Shown one piece after another: positions 8,574 to 17,749 of a stretch of DNA of 64,000 nucleotides. The stretch spans positions 124,001 through 188,000 of the forward strand of contig NZ_KQ948150.1 of the NCBI RefSeq assembly GCF_001513955.1. The letters run 5' to 3'. This DNA is from Streptomyces pseudovenezuelae. Its GTDB lineage: Bacteria > Actinomycetota > Actinomycetes > Streptomycetales > Streptomycetaceae. The translations under genes were made by a program, and so were the position numbers. The notes under the pieces were generated by a model. The model ran no database searches and was not told the DNA's origin. It saw only the letters and a list, made by a program, of their open reading frames with translations. Position 1 is the stretch's first letter. Each line of letters starts with the position of its first letter.

Positions 8574-9441
8574 CGCCCCGGCACGAGAGACCGACGGCCC
8601 ACGCTGCGTCGACCACCTGCGCGCCCAACTCGCCGTCGCGGGCCCCGTCCTGACCGCTGATGTGCTCGACGTGATCGCGGCCCCTTCGCACCGGCTTGGA
8701 GAACCACGACACCTCGCCCCATCCCAGCGCCGCCGCTGCCCCCTGGGGTGACCGGCACAGAACGGACCCCGTTCCATGCCTGGTCGATCACCTACGCGCC
8801 CAGCTCGCGGCCGCGGGCACTACGACGCTCACGCTCCACGCCCTGTCGCTGTGCGACAGCCGACCGGCGGGGGAGGTCCGGCAGGAGACGGCCCTCATGG
8901 TCCATGCCGGTCGAAGACCCGCCGGCCCAACTCGCCGTCGCGGGCCCCGTCCTGACCGCTGATGTGCTCGACGTGGTCGCGGCCCCTTCGCGCCGGCCTG
9001 GAGAACCACACCCCGCCACCCTCCGTGCCCGGCTGGCAGCCGCGGACACTGCGACGCTCGCGTTCCGTGTTTTGTCGCTGTGCCGCTGCTGATCGGTGGG
9101 GGAAGCCCGGCCCGAAAGGGAGCCATGGTCCATGCCGGTCGATGCCCGCGGGCTCAACTCGCGCTCGCGGGCGCCGTCCTGACCACCGATGTACTCGACG
9201 CGGGCGTCACCCTCTCGCGCCCGCTCAGGCCCGCAGGAGAGCCGCGACGCTCGGCCACCCTCCGCGCCCCATCGCAGCGCCGCTGACCCACCGGGGTGAC
9301 CGGCGCAGAACGGACCCCGTCCCACGCTCGTCGATCACGTGCGCCCAACTCGCGGCCGCGACACTCCACCCGCGCTCCACACCCCCAGCGTCGCCGCTGC
9401 CACGCCCGCCGCTGACCCCGTACGAAAGGAACCCCTCGTCC
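8574..9441 (+). repeat. Decayed array of aldo/keto-reductase 3'-end copies
   Basis: These 868 bases carry no convincing gene but contain repeated echoes of the 3' end of the preceding reductase gene. The segment at 8428-8480 reappears near 8624, 8926, 9151 and, more weakly, 8798 and 9341. The stretches 8624-8709 and 8926-9009 are nearly identical, 302 bases apart. A second unit, running from GTGACCGGC to the TCGATCAC box, appears at 8749-8791 and 9296-9338. A third (TGGTCCATGCCGGTCGA) appears near 8898 and 9126. All reading frames are broken. It looks like a series of partial tandem duplications that have since degenerated. Confidence 0.8.
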
Positions 9442-10359
9442 ATGTCGCAGCACCCCCCGCCCAGCTTCGGGATCATGACCGCCCCCATGCAGGTCGACTA
9501 CCACGACATCCTGCGGGTCTGGCGTGAGGCGGACACCGTTCCCGACATCGAGCACGCGTGGCTCTTCGACCACCTCATGCCGATCGGCGGCGACCCCGAC
9601 GGGCCGGCCCACGAAGGGTGGACCCTCCTCGCGGCCCTGGCCGCGCAGACCCGGCGCCTGCGGCTCGGCGTCATGGTGACCAGCAACCGTTTCCGGCCGC
9701 CCGCGATGCTGGCCAAGATCGCCACGACGGTCGACATCGTCTCCGGCGGCCGGCTCGACTTCGGCATCGGCGTCGGCTCCCGTCCCGACCACCCCCAGGC
9801 CAGGCGCGAGTACGAAGCCCACGGCCTGCCCTTCCACGACTCCGCGCACGCCGTGGCGAGCCTTGAGGAAGCCTGCACGCTGATCAAGCGCCTGTGGACG
9901 GAGGAGAAGCCCTTCGACCACCACGGCACCCACCACCACCTCACCGGTGCCTTCGCCAACCCCAAACCGGTCCAGCGCCCCCACCCCCCGATCCTCATCG
10001 GCGGCCGCTCGTCCGCGACGCTGCGCATCGCCGCCCGCCACGCCGACCTGTGGAACATCCCCGGCGGCGACATCGACGACGTCACCCGGCGCAGCGCCCT
10101 GCTGGACCGCTACTGCGAGGAGATCGGCCGCGACCCGGCCGAGATCACCCGCTCGATCCACCTGCCGGTCTCCTACGACCGTCCGGGCGCCACCCGCGAC
10201 GCGATCGCCGCGGCGACCGACGCGGGCTTCACCCACGTCGTGCTCGGCCTGCCGTCGCCCTACCCCGCCCACGTGGCGCGGTGGGTCGCCGACGAGCTCA
10301 TCGGCCCCTCGGCGAGGCCGGTCACTTCCAGCCGTACGCGTACGCCGCCACCCATGTGA
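9442..10359 (+). CDS. LLM-class (F420-dependent) oxidoreductase
   Basis: 305 residues of luciferase-like TIM-barrel fold, probably using F420 or FMN. Typical features are the N-terminal FGIMTAPMQ strand, an AWLFDHLMP segment, LRLGVMVTSNRFRPPAMLAKIATTVDIVSGGR, and FGIGVGSRPDH, where the cofactor is gripped. Substrate unknown. GAAAGGA precedes the ATG by eleven bases. The last 38 bases overlap the convergent GH16 gene, so the C-terminal tail (PVTSSRTRTPPPM) reads over that gene's stop and may be non-conserved. Confidence 0.87.
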   Translation: MSQHPPPSFGIMTAPMQVDYHDILRVWREADTVPDIEHAWLFDHLMPIGGDPDGPAHEGWTLLAALAAQTRRLRLGVMVTSNRFRPPAMLAKIATTVDIVSGGRLDFGIGVGSRPDHPQARREYEAHGLPFHDSAHAVASLEEACTLIKRLWTEEKPFDHHGTHHHLTGAFANPKPVQRPHPPILIGGRSSATLRIAARHADLWNIPGGDIDDVTRRSALLDRYCEEIGRDPAEITRSIHLPVSYDRPGATRDAIAAATDAGFTHVVLGLPSPYPAHVARWVADELIGPSARPVTSSRTRTPPPM

Positions 10360-11230
10360 CGTCGAGCTGCGCGCTGCTTCCCGGCGCCGCCCCCGGACCC
10401 TCCAGAGCGCTCTCGTTCTGGAGCACCCAGGACAGGGGAAGGTCCGGCACGTCACGGGTGTCGTGCCCCGTCTGCCGGCCGTCGACGAAGAACCGGACGT
10501 GGCCCGGCGTCCACTCGGTGGACACGGTGTGCCACCGCGTCCAGTCGTCGCTCCCGGGGAAGTAGCCCTGCTCACCGCCGCCGCAGGGGTGGTGGAAGGA
10601 GCTGAGGGAGCCGGTCCACTCGCCCTCGGGGTGGTCCATCTCGCAGCCCCCGCCGTAGTGCAGCCACGCGGACTTGTACCCGGGAGCCAGTCTCGTGACC
10701 TTGATGCGCGCGCTGTACTTGCCGTACTTCATCTGCATCACCGCACGCGGCACCAGCGCCGCCGCATGCACGGGGCCGCCGTCCGCGGGCCGCCACATCC
10801 GGATCGACATCCGCCCGTCGCCGTTCGCCACGGGACCGACGCTCACGGTGTCCTCCGGGTGGTAGACCCCGGTCACGTCCCGCCCCCGGTCGGCGGCCGT
10901 GTCGGGCCAACCCGTCGGATAAGCCCACCAGTTGTCCCGGTACTTACCCTTCAGGCCCCCGCAGTGCGCCGCGGAGGTGTCGACGTCGTGATCGCAGTCG
11001 CTGAACGAACCCAGCGGAACCACGTCACCGTTGAAGTCCTCGGCGAGGACCTGCCAGAAGGGCCCGCAGTCTCCACGGGGCAGGTGCGCGGCGGTGGTCC
11101 GGCAGGCGTCGGCCGGCGCGGGGGCCCCGTCGGCCCGGGGGAGGCCGAGGAGGCCACCGCCCACGAGCAGCAGGCTCGCGGCCGTCACCAGGATCCGCTT
11201 GCGGTGGTGCGGCGCTGCGTGTGAACCCAT
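10322..11230 (-). CDS. Secreted GH16 family glycoside hydrolase
   Basis: 302 residues. The signal peptide is clear: RKR, a hydrophobic core LVTAASLLLVGGGLLG, and cleavage near ADGAPA (about 36). The jelly-roll domain holds the retaining-hydrolase signature E-x-D-x-x-E as EMDHPE (Glu197, Asp199, Glu202), with the aromatic context YKSAWLHYGG before it. Paired Cys residues fit an extracellular enzyme. GH16 enzymes cut beta-1,3/1,4 glucans, agars or related polymers; the target here is not clear. GAAGGAG lies before the ATG. It converges with and overlaps the LLM gene. Confidence 0.87.
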   Translation of the reverse strand: MGSHAAPHHRKRILVTAASLLLVGGGLLGLPRADGAPAPADACRTTAAHLPRGDCGPFWQVLAEDFNGDVVPLGSFSDCDHDVDTSAAHCGGLKGKYRDNWWAYPTGWPDTAADRGRDVTGVYHPEDTVSVGPVANGDGRMSIRMWRPADGGPVHAAALVPRAVMQMKYGKYSARIKVTRLAPGYKSAWLHYGGGCEMDHPEGEWTGSLSSFHHPCGGGEQGYFPGSDDWTRWHTVSTEWTPGHVRFFVDGRQTGHDTRDVPDLPLSWVLQNESALEGPGAAPGSSAQLDVTWVAAYAYGWK

Positions 11231-11404
11231 CCCGAGGCTCCTTCAGGCGGCCGACGCCGTCCGCCCCTGCCGCGCGGAGCACCGGAAGACCATGAACCGC
11301 GGCGGAGCGGACCGCACTTCGCGAAGGAACATCCTCGCCCGCCGCGTCACACGGCGCCATCCCCAGGTCGCGCCGCGAACCGGAAGGCCCGCTCCGCCGG
11401 CGCC

Positions 11405-11722
11405 TCAGAACTCGCTGTCGATGCCGGTCACGACCGCCGGGCCGAGCGGGGCCTCCTCCTCTGCCAGGCCGCTGTCCCGCAGGGCCCCGGAGACCAGCCG
11501 TACCGCTTCCGCCTCGGCCTGCAGCCGGTCCGGGGCCTCGACCTCGACCCGGGCCGCGAACATGCCGTCCTCCTCCACGGACAGCACACTCAGCTCCTCG
11601 CTCTCCCCGAGGTCGGTGTTCCTGGGGTCCTGAGGCCGAAGCCTTCGTCCGATGTCCGAGCGGACGCTGTCGGGCACTCCCCGCAGGAACGTGCCGGGAA
11701 CGGTGATGACGTAGGTGGTCAC
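11405..11722 (-). CDS. Small acidic conserved protein, unknown function
   Basis: 105 residues from a GTG start (VTTYVITVPGTF) preceded by AGAAAGGAG. It is an alpha/beta protein with an SVLSVEEDGMFAARVEVEAPD middle, then an Ala/Glu-rich helix and an acidic tail ending GIDSEF. No motif gives a function. The good ribosome site, codon pattern and compact size support a real gene. Confidence 0.7.
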   Translation of the reverse strand: MTTYVITVPGTFLRGVPDSVRSDIGRRLRPQDPRNTDLGESEELSVLSVEEDGMFAARVEVEAPDRLQAEAEAVRLVSGALRDSGLAEEEAPLGPAVVTGIDSEF

Positions 11723-12266
11723 GGGGACTCCTTTCTGACGTCCTACCCGGTTCCCCGTGAGGCCGATCGGAACCGAAGGCGTAAGGACGGCTCCGGATGT
11801 GGAGGAGGCGTGCCGTCCGAGGTGGTTTTCTGGAACCGTCCGTGCATGGTCACGCCGGTCGCGGGTAGACGCGGCCAGAACACGCGATCTCGGGATGGGC
11901 GGACGATGACGACGTCGGTGACGGCTGGCACGGGTACGGCGGAGCCGAAGGGAGAGGGCCCCGCACGGGGCGGCATCGAGCTCGGCCACGCCCTGCGCGG
12001 CACCGACGGCCACCCGCACAGCCCCCGGCACGTCCCCCCGGGCCCTCACGGGGAACCGGCCGGGGAGTGAAGATCGGATATCAGGAGCAGGACTGCCGAG
12101 GCGGCCGCACGGCCCCGCCTGAGGACCGGCCCACGGGCGGACGCGCTGTCCCCTGCCGTGGGCGACGGGTGAACATCGGATCGTCGCTCTGACCGTGTTC
12201 CCGGCGTTGTCCTGGGCAACAGCCGGCGGCAGGCGACAGGTATGGAGTGGGGAGGCCGGGACGAAA
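11723..12266. other. Intergenic stretch with no convincing gene
   Basis: This 544-base stretch separates the small acidic-protein gene from the signalling operon. A 54-codon frame from ATG 11905 to 12070 has only a weak G-rich ribosome site and a Pro/His/Gly-rich composition, so I do not call it. The promoter of the downstream operon should lie here, but no clear -35/-10 pair stands out. Confidence 0.4.
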
Positions 12267-13487
12267 GTGTTCTCGGGAACTGAAGCTGCCGAATTGGTGT
12301 CGACGACGGCAGCCGGTGCCGAGACGGCGTGGGAGCACTGGGAGCCGTCGGTTCTCCTCGTGGAGGACGACCCCGGCGACGCGGTGCTCGTGGAGGAACT
12401 GGTCGTCGACGGCGCCGTGAAGATGCGGCTGCGATGGGTGCGGTCGATGACCGAGGCCGCCGAGGTGCTGGCCACCGAGACACCCGACTGCGTCCTGCTC
12501 GACCTGCACCTGCCGGACGCCCACGGGCTGGAGGCGGTCTCGCTGGTCAAGGGGCTGGCCGAGCAGGTCGCCATCGTGGTCCTCACCGGCCTCGCCGAGG
12601 AGCAGACCGGCCTCGCCGCGGTCGCGGCCGGGGCTCAGGACTACCTGGTCAAGGGCCGGGTCGAGCCCGAGCTGTTCGGGCGGGCCGTGCGCTACGCGAT
12701 CCAGCGCAAACAGACCGAGCAGGCGGCGGTGGCCCTCCAGGCCGGCGCGCTCCAGGCACAGGAGAACGCCCGCCTGGAGCGCGGACTCCTGCCCCGCCCC
12801 CTGCTGCGCGCCGAAGGCGTCGAGGTGGTGGCCCGCTACCGGCCCGGACGCGCCCAGACACTGCTGGGCGGCGACTTCTACGACATCGTCCAGAGCGCCG
12901 ACGGCACCCTGCACGCCCTCATCGGCGACGTCTCCGGGCACGGCCCGGACGAGGCGGCCCTGGGAGTCGCCCTGCGGATCGCCTGGCGCACCCTCGTACT
13001 CAGCGGGATCACCGGCCCGCCGCAGATGGCCCGCCTGGAGGAGCTGCTGATGGCCGAGCGGGCCCGTGACGAGGTCTTCGCGACCCTCGTGAGCCTGGCC
13101 GCCGTCCCGGGAGAGCAGCGGGCCCACATCGTCCGCGCCGGTCATCACGGCCTGCTCCGGCGCACCGGGACGGACGTCGACTGGGTGGAGGTGCCCGGCG
13201 GACCGGCCCTGGGCATGATGCCGGGCGGCGCGCGCTGGCCGACCGCGGAACTGCCGGTGCCGGCGGGCACCTCGGTGGTGCTGTTCACCGACGGCCTCTT
13301 CGAGGGGCACGTGAGCCGGGGCACGGAACGCCTCGGCGAGGAAGGACTGCTGGCCCTCGCCCGGGAGGGAGCCGCCCTGGAGCCGGAGCCCTTCGTGGAC
13401 CGGCTGATAGAGAAGGCCGAGAGCCTCGCCGAAGCGCGCGGCGGCCTGGCCGACGACGTGGCCGTCGTCCATCTGAACTGGAACTGA
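12267..13487 (+). CDS. Response-regulator receiver fused to PP2C/SpoIIE phosphatase
   Basis: 406 residues from GTG 12267, preferred because GGGGAGG ends eleven bases upstream; an in-frame GTG at 12195 would add 24 residues. A receiver domain (about 28-150) has the acidic pair LVEDDPGD, phosphoacceptor Asp79 in CVLLDLHLP and the Lys in YLVKG. A short helical linker leads to a SpoIIE-like PP2C domain: LLGGDFYD, LIGDVSGHGPDEA, TNAGH-like VRAGHHG, and FTDGLFEG with the metal-binding Asp residues. It should dephosphorylate a Ser/Thr target, perhaps a STAS antagonist, under phosphorelay control. It is the first gene of a set with the kinase and receiver just downstream. Confidence 0.88.
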   Translation: MFSGTEAAELVSTTAAGAETAWEHWEPSVLLVEDDPGDAVLVEELVVDGAVKMRLRWVRSMTEAAEVLATETPDCVLLDLHLPDAHGLEAVSLVKGLAEQVAIVVLTGLAEEQTGLAAVAAGAQDYLVKGRVEPELFGRAVRYAIQRKQTEQAAVALQAGALQAQENARLERGLLPRPLLRAEGVEVVARYRPGRAQTLLGGDFYDIVQSADGTLHALIGDVSGHGPDEAALGVALRIAWRTLVLSGITGPPQMARLEELLMAERARDEVFATLVSLAAVPGEQRAHIVRAGHHGLLRRTGTDVDWVEVPGGPALGMMPGGARWPTAELPVPAGTSVVLFTDGLFEGHVSRGTERLGEEGLLALAREGAALEPEPFVDRLIEKAESLAEARGGLADDVAVVHLNWN

Positions 13488-13502
13488 GTGAGTGGGAGCA
13501 CG

Positions 13503-15140
13503 GTGTCGGACCGCATGGTGAGGCGAGGGACGGGCGCGGCGTGGCGGGGGCGCCGGCTGACGGTGCAGGGGTGGTTCTACCTGCTGCTGGCCGTCATGAC
13601 GCTGCTGGTGGTGGTCGGCAGCGTGGTCGGCGCCACTCTGCTGGGCCGGACGGCGGATGTGAGCGACCAGCTCCTGCGCCGTATCCAGCCCGCCCAGACC
13701 GAGGCGTACCGGCTGCAGGCCGCGCTGGCCAACCAGGAGACGGGCGTGCGCGGGTACGCGATCGCCGCCGACCGGCAGTTCCTCGCCCCGTACACCCAGG
13801 GCAAGCGGGACGAGGCGAGCTCGGCCGTCCGGCTGCGCCGGTTCATCGGCGACCGGCCCGAACTGCTGGCGGACCTCAAGGCCATCGAGACCCAGGCGGC
13901 CGACTGGCGCCGCACCTACGCCGAACCCCTCGCGGCCTCGGTCACGCCCGGCCGCCCGAAGCCCCTGGACCAGCAGAAGGCCGACCAGGGCAAGAGGGAG
14001 TTCGACCGGCTGCGCACCCTGTGGGCCCAGCAGAACACCGACCTGGCGAAGGCGGTGGAGAAGGGCCGTTCCCATCTCGCCCACGAACGGAACGTGCGTG
14101 ACTCGATCCTGGCGGGCATGGTCGCGGTCTTCCTGCTGGTCGGCGTCGCCTGCGCCGTCCTGGTCCGCGTCCTGGTGACCCGCCCGCTGGAGGCGCTGAC
14201 CAAGGCGTCCAGGCGGGTGGCAGGCGGCGACTTCTCGTACGTCATCACCGGCGGCGGCCCGGCCGACCTGATGGCGGTGGCCAATGCCGTCGAGGGCATG
14301 CGCTGGCATGTCGTGGCCGAACTGGAGGCGTCCCGCGCACAGGAGCAGGAGATGACCAGGCAGGCCGCCGACCTGGACGCCCAGGCCGAGGAACTGCGCC
14401 GCTCCAACGCGGAACTGGAGCAGTTCGCCTACGTCGCCTCCCACGATCTCCAGGAGCCGCTGCGCAAGGTCGCCTCCTTCTGCCAGCTGCTGGAGAAGCG
14501 TTACGGCGATGTCCTCGACGACCGCGGGCGGCAGTACGTCGACTTCGCCGTGGACGGGGCCCGGCGCATGCAGGTCCTCATCAACGACCTGCTGACCTTC
14601 TCCCGGGTCGGCCGGGTCAACGACGCCCGGGTGCCGGTCGGTCTCGACCAGGCCCTGGACAAGGCGCTGGCCAACCTCGGGACGGCCGTCGAGGAGTCGG
14701 GTGCCCACGTCGACCGCCCGGAGCGGCTGCCCGAGGTCGTCGGTGACCCGACCCTGCTGGCCATGCTCTGGCAGAACCTGGTCGGCAACGCCCTCAAGTT
14801 CCGCCACCCCGACCGCGCCCCGCGCGTGTCCATCACCTGTGGCACGGACCCGGACGAGCCCGACAGCCTGCTCGTGTCCGTCTCGGACAACGGCATCGGC
14901 ATTCCCGAACAGTTCACGGAGAAGGTGTTCGTCATCTTCCAGCGCCTGCACGGCCGGGACGCCTACGGTGGTACCGGCATCGGTCTGGCACTGTGCAAGA
15001 AGATCGTGGAACAGCATGGTGGCAAGATCTGGATCGACACCGCACACACGGACGGCACGCGCTTCTGCTTCACCCTTCCGTCCATCGCCGAGAGCCCGGA
15101 GGCGTCCGGTATCGGCACCGAGGAGAAGGCCCTGACATGA
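13503..15140 (+). CDS. CHASE3-HAMP sensor histidine kinase
   Basis: About 545 residues; GTG 13503 or 13488 could start it. There are two membrane segments: FYLLLAVMTLLVVVGSVVGA near 25-45, and another near 200-225. The extracytoplasmic part between them contains ANQETGVRGYAIAAD, the CHASE3 signature. HAMP and a short coiled coil follow. HisKA holds His314 in ASHDLQEPLRKV, a variant common in phytochrome-like kinases. The ATPase has NLVGNALKFRHP, DNGIGIP and GGTGIGLALCKKI. It sits directly after the receiver-PP2C gene and overlaps the next receiver gene by four bases (ATGA), so the three are very likely one transcription unit. Confidence 0.9.
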   Translation: MSDRMVRRGTGAAWRGRRLTVQGWFYLLLAVMTLLVVVGSVVGATLLGRTADVSDQLLRRIQPAQTEAYRLQAALANQETGVRGYAIAADRQFLAPYTQGKRDEASSAVRLRRFIGDRPELLADLKAIETQAADWRRTYAEPLAASVTPGRPKPLDQQKADQGKREFDRLRTLWAQQNTDLAKAVEKGRSHLAHERNVRDSILAGMVAVFLLVGVACAVLVRVLVTRPLEALTKASRRVAGGDFSYVITGGGPADLMAVANAVEGMRWHVVAELEASRAQEQEMTRQAADLDAQAEELRRSNAELEQFAYVASHDLQEPLRKVASFCQLLEKRYGDVLDDRGRQYVDFAVDGARRMQVLINDLLTFSRVGRVNDARVPVGLDQALDKALANLGTAVEESGAHVDRPERLPEVVGDPTLLAMLWQNLVGNALKFRHPDRAPRVSITCGTDPDEPDSLLVSVSDNGIGIPEQFTEKVFVIFQRLHGRDAYGGTGIGLALCKKIVEQHGGKIWIDTAHTDGTRFCFTLPSIAESPEASGIGTEEKALT

Positions 15141-15583
15141 TCACCCCAGCCGCCAGCCCCATCGACGTGCTCCTGGTCGAGGACGACCCCGGCGACGAGC
15201 TGATGACCCGTGAGGCGTTCGAGGACAACAAGATCGGCAACACGCTTCATGTGGTCCGGGACGGCGAGGAGGCGCTGGACTTCCTCTACCGGCGCGGCGA
15301 CCACACCGAGGCACCGCAGCCCGACCTGATCCTGCTCGACCTCAACCTCCCCAAGTACGACGGGCGTCAGGTCCTGGAGAAGATCAAGTCCGACCCGGAG
15401 CTGGCCCACATCCCGGTCGTCGTGCTCACCACCTCCGCGGCCGAGGAGGACATCCTGCGCAGTTACAAGCTGCACGCCAACGCCTATGTCACCAAGCCGG
15501 TGGACCTGGACCAGTTCATCGCCGCGGTCCGTCAGATCGACGAGTTCTTCGTCCAGGTGGTCCGGCTGCCCCGCCACTTCTGA
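15137..15583 (+). CDS. Single-domain response regulator (Rcp1-like)
   Basis: 148 residues consisting of only a receiver domain: LVEDDPGDELM, Asp68 in LILLDLNLPKYDG, Thr/Ser in VVLTTSA, and YVTKPVDLDQF. The DDPGDE start and NLPKYDGRQVLE segment resemble Rcp1-type receivers that partner phytochrome-like kinases. It has no output domain, so it probably shuttles phosphate or binds a partner. Its ATG overlaps the kinase stop, which implies translational coupling. Confidence 0.9.
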   Translation: MITPAASPIDVLLVEDDPGDELMTREAFEDNKIGNTLHVVRDGEEALDFLYRRGDHTEAPQPDLILLDLNLPKYDGRQVLEKIKSDPELAHIPVVVLTTSAAEEDILRSYKLHANAYVTKPVDLDQFIAAVRQIDEFFVQVVRLPRHF

Positions 15584-15651
15584 GGCGCTGTCCGACCCGG
15601 GGGGCGTAAGTAAGCAAACCTCCCTGTTCCGCCCGGTCGGCGACGCGGCTC

Positions 15652-16389
15652 TCATCCGCGTTCACGGAGGTACGCGTCCAGCTCCGCGGCCCCGGCCAGC
15701 AGGGACCGGCCGCGGGCGGAGAGCCGGCCCCGCCAGTCGCGCAGCGCGTCCTCCAGCGGCTCCAGTCCGCCGGCCTCCCGCACCTGGGTGATCAGTGGAG
15801 CGATCTGCTCCAGCAGATGGCCGCCCCGCCTGAGCTGATGGGTCAGCCGGGCGTCCCGTACGGCGGCCTCGTCGTAGACGCGATATCCGGTCAGTGCGTC
15901 ACGGTGCGGCCGCACCAGCCCGGCACGCTCCCATGCGCGCAGCGTCGCGGGCCTGATCCCGAGCCTGCCGGCCAGCGGCCCGATGAACGTGCCTCCGGGC
16001 CCGGACGCGGTCCGTACGGCCGGTTCGGACACCGCTGCCGGGTCCAGGTCGCGCAGGGCCCGCTCCACGGCCTGGAGGGTCCGCCGGTCGTCGAGGAGCT
16101 CGGCGTGGCTCTCGTCGACGAGCCGGAGCGCGTCCTCGACGGCGCCCTCGTTAACCGCCCGCATGATCGCCGACGCCGTCCGGTGCCCGTGGCCCGGCAG
16201 CAGGGCGAGGAAGGCGCGCAGGGCGCTCGCGTGCAGCGGGGCGTAGACGCGGTAGCCGTGCGGTGTGCGACCCGCGGCCGGAAGGATGCCGGCCTCCTCG
16301 TAGTTGCGCACCGCCTGGGTGGACAGACCGTGGCCGCGCGCGAGGTCCACCGGTCTGAGCCGCCCCTCTCTTTGAAGCTTTTCTCCCAC
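15652..16389 (-). CDS. MerR-family regulator with two HTH modules (TioE-like)
   Basis: 245 residues from GTG 16389 (VGEKLQREG). Two MerR-type winged-helix units are visible: one at about 10-75 (LSTQAVRNYEEAGILPAAGRTPHGYRVY) and one at about 140-205 (GIRPATLRAWERAGLVRPHRDALTGYRVY). This layout is that of TioE-like actinobacterial MerR proteins. No Cys-rich effector site is seen. It is divergent from the erythromycin-esterase-like gene and shares the control region with three TTCAAC half-sites, so it probably controls that gene and itself. A longer start at ATG 16449 would overlap the divergent start codon and is less likely. Confidence 0.85.
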   Translation of the reverse strand: MGEKLQREGRLRPVDLARGHGLSTQAVRNYEEAGILPAAGRTPHGYRVYAPLHASALRAFLALLPGHGHRTASAIMRAVNEGAVEDALRLVDESHAELLDDRRTLQAVERALRDLDPAAVSEPAVRTASGPGGTFIGPLAGRLGIRPATLRAWERAGLVRPHRDALTGYRVYDEAAVRDARLTHQLRRGGHLLEQIAPLITQVREAGGLEPLEDALRDWRGRLSARGRSLLAGAAELDAYLRERG

Positions 16390-16414
16390 GTCAGGGCCCC
16401 CATCGCGGAAAAGT

Positions 16415-16444
16415 TTCAACCGAAAGTTCAACGATAGCGTTGAA
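16415..16444 (+). promoter_or_regulatory. Divergent operator with three TTCAAC half-sites
   Basis: TTCAAC occurs at 16415-16420 and 16427-16432 (direct), and inverted as GTTGAA at 16439-16444, an exact 12-bp period. The last two make an 18-bp dyad. TAGCGT at 16435-16440 could be a -10 whose start would fall at or near ATG 16448. Binding by the double-MerR regulator is inferred. Confidence 0.6.
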
Positions 16445-16447
16445 GGC

Positions 16448-17650
16448 ATGGCGACTGACATCAAGGACACCGCCCATGCCGTCGACGCTGCCGCCGTCAT
16501 GGGACTGCTCTCCTCCCGGCCCCGGCTGCTCGCCCTGGGCGAGCCCACCCACGGCGAGGACACTCTGCTCGACCTGCGCAACCAGCTCTTCCGGCAGCTC
16601 GTCGAGCAGGAGGGCTACCGGACCATCGCGATCGAGAGCGATTGCGTACGGGGCCTGCTGGTGGACGCCTACGTCACCTCGGGTACCGGCACCCTCGACG
16701 AGGTCATGGAGCGGGGGTTCAGCCACGGGTGGGGCTCCTGCGCGGCCAACCGCGCCCTCGTGTGCTGGATGCGCGCGCACAACGACGGCCGGCCCGTGTC
16801 CGATCGGGTCCGCTTCGCCGGCTTCGACGGCCCGCTGGAGATCACCGGCGCGGCGAGCCCACGGCAGGCCCTCACCGCCCTTCACGACTACCTCGCTGCC
16901 CACGTCGACGCGCGGCTGCTCCCGTGCTCCGCGTCGACGCTCGACCGTCTGCTCGGCGCGGACGACCGGTGGACCGATCCCGCCGCGATGACGGACCCCA
17001 CCCGGTCGGTGGGTCGGTCGGAGGAGGCGTCCCGGCTGCGGCTGCTCGCCGACGAACTGGTGACGCTGCTCGACGTCCGGACGCCGCAATTGATCGCGCA
17101 GACCTCGCGGGACGACTGGGAGCGGGCCTGCCTGTACGGGCGGACGGCGACCGGTCTGCTGCGCTATCACCACGGGATGGCGGACACCTCGCCCGCCCGC
17201 ATGACGCACCTGTGCGCGCTGCGGGACTCGATGATGGCCCACAACCTCCTCGCCCTCTCCGCCCGCGGCCCGGTACTCGTCCACGCCCACAACTCCCATC
17301 TCCAGCGCGAGAAGAGCTCGATGCGGATGTGGGAGGGGCCGGTGGAGTGGTGGAGCGCCGGCGCCCTGGTGAGCGCGCGGCTGGGTGCGGAGTACGCCTT
17401 CGTGGCCACGGCCCTCGGCACGATCCGCCATCAGGGCGTGGACGCGCCGCCGCCGGACACCGCCGAGGGACTCCTGTACGCCCTCCCGCAGGACCACTGC
17501 CTCATCGACCCCCGGCACCTGGCCGCCGCTCTCGGCGACCCACCGCCCGCGCCCCGCGTGTCCCCGTGGTTCGGCTACGCCTCGCTGGACCCGGCCCACC
17601 TGCCGGGCATCGACGGTCTGCTGTTCGTCAAGGACGTCCTGCGGAGCTAG
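16448..17650 (+). CDS. Erythromycin-esterase family protein
   Basis: 400 residues of the Ere/SucC-like esterase fold. GEPTHGEDTLLDLRNQLF near residue 31 carries the His and Glu of the GE-x-x-HG motif used by EreA/EreB. The AIESDC region and LVHAHNSHLQ are further family landmarks. Known Ere enzymes hydrolyse macrolide lactones, but most actinobacterial homologues are uncharacterised. GAAGG lies only one base before the ATG, too close to serve, so translation may be leaderless. It is divergent from a MerR regulator, consistent with ligand-induced expression. Confidence 0.85.
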   Translation: MATDIKDTAHAVDAAAVMGLLSSRPRLLALGEPTHGEDTLLDLRNQLFRQLVEQEGYRTIAIESDCVRGLLVDAYVTSGTGTLDEVMERGFSHGWGSCAANRALVCWMRAHNDGRPVSDRVRFAGFDGPLEITGAASPRQALTALHDYLAAHVDARLLPCSASTLDRLLGADDRWTDPAAMTDPTRSVGRSEEASRLRLLADELVTLLDVRTPQLIAQTSRDDWERACLYGRTATGLLRYHHGMADTSPARMTHLCALRDSMMAHNLLALSARGPVLVHAHNSHLQREKSSMRMWEGPVEWWSAGALVSARLGAEYAFVATALGTIRHQGVDAPPPDTAEGLLYALPQDHCLIDPRHLAAALGDPPPAPRVSPWFGYASLDPAHLPGIDGLLFVKDVLRS

Positions 17651-17749
17651 CCGCCGCCTTGCGGTGGGTCGAACCCCCGTATTGCCGACCGTCATTCGTT
17701 CGAACCTACGAAGTTCCCGCGCAGTGGGTTACTGATCGCGCCGTGCACT

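Noticed and set aside
4812..8777. A minus-strand open frame of about 1,320 codons
   Set aside because: It is antisense to the NB-ARC regulator and aldo/keto reductase genes. Its Gly/Arg/Val-rich composition without family motifs is the usual high-GC mirror frame.
11905..12070. A 54-codon plus-strand frame
   Set aside because: Only a weak ribosome site, low-complexity Pro/His/Gly content and no recognisable family.
12081..15047. A minus-strand open frame of about 990 codons across the signalling operon
   Set aside because: It is antisense to three genes with clear motifs and GTG/ATG starts; its codon pattern fits a shadow frame.
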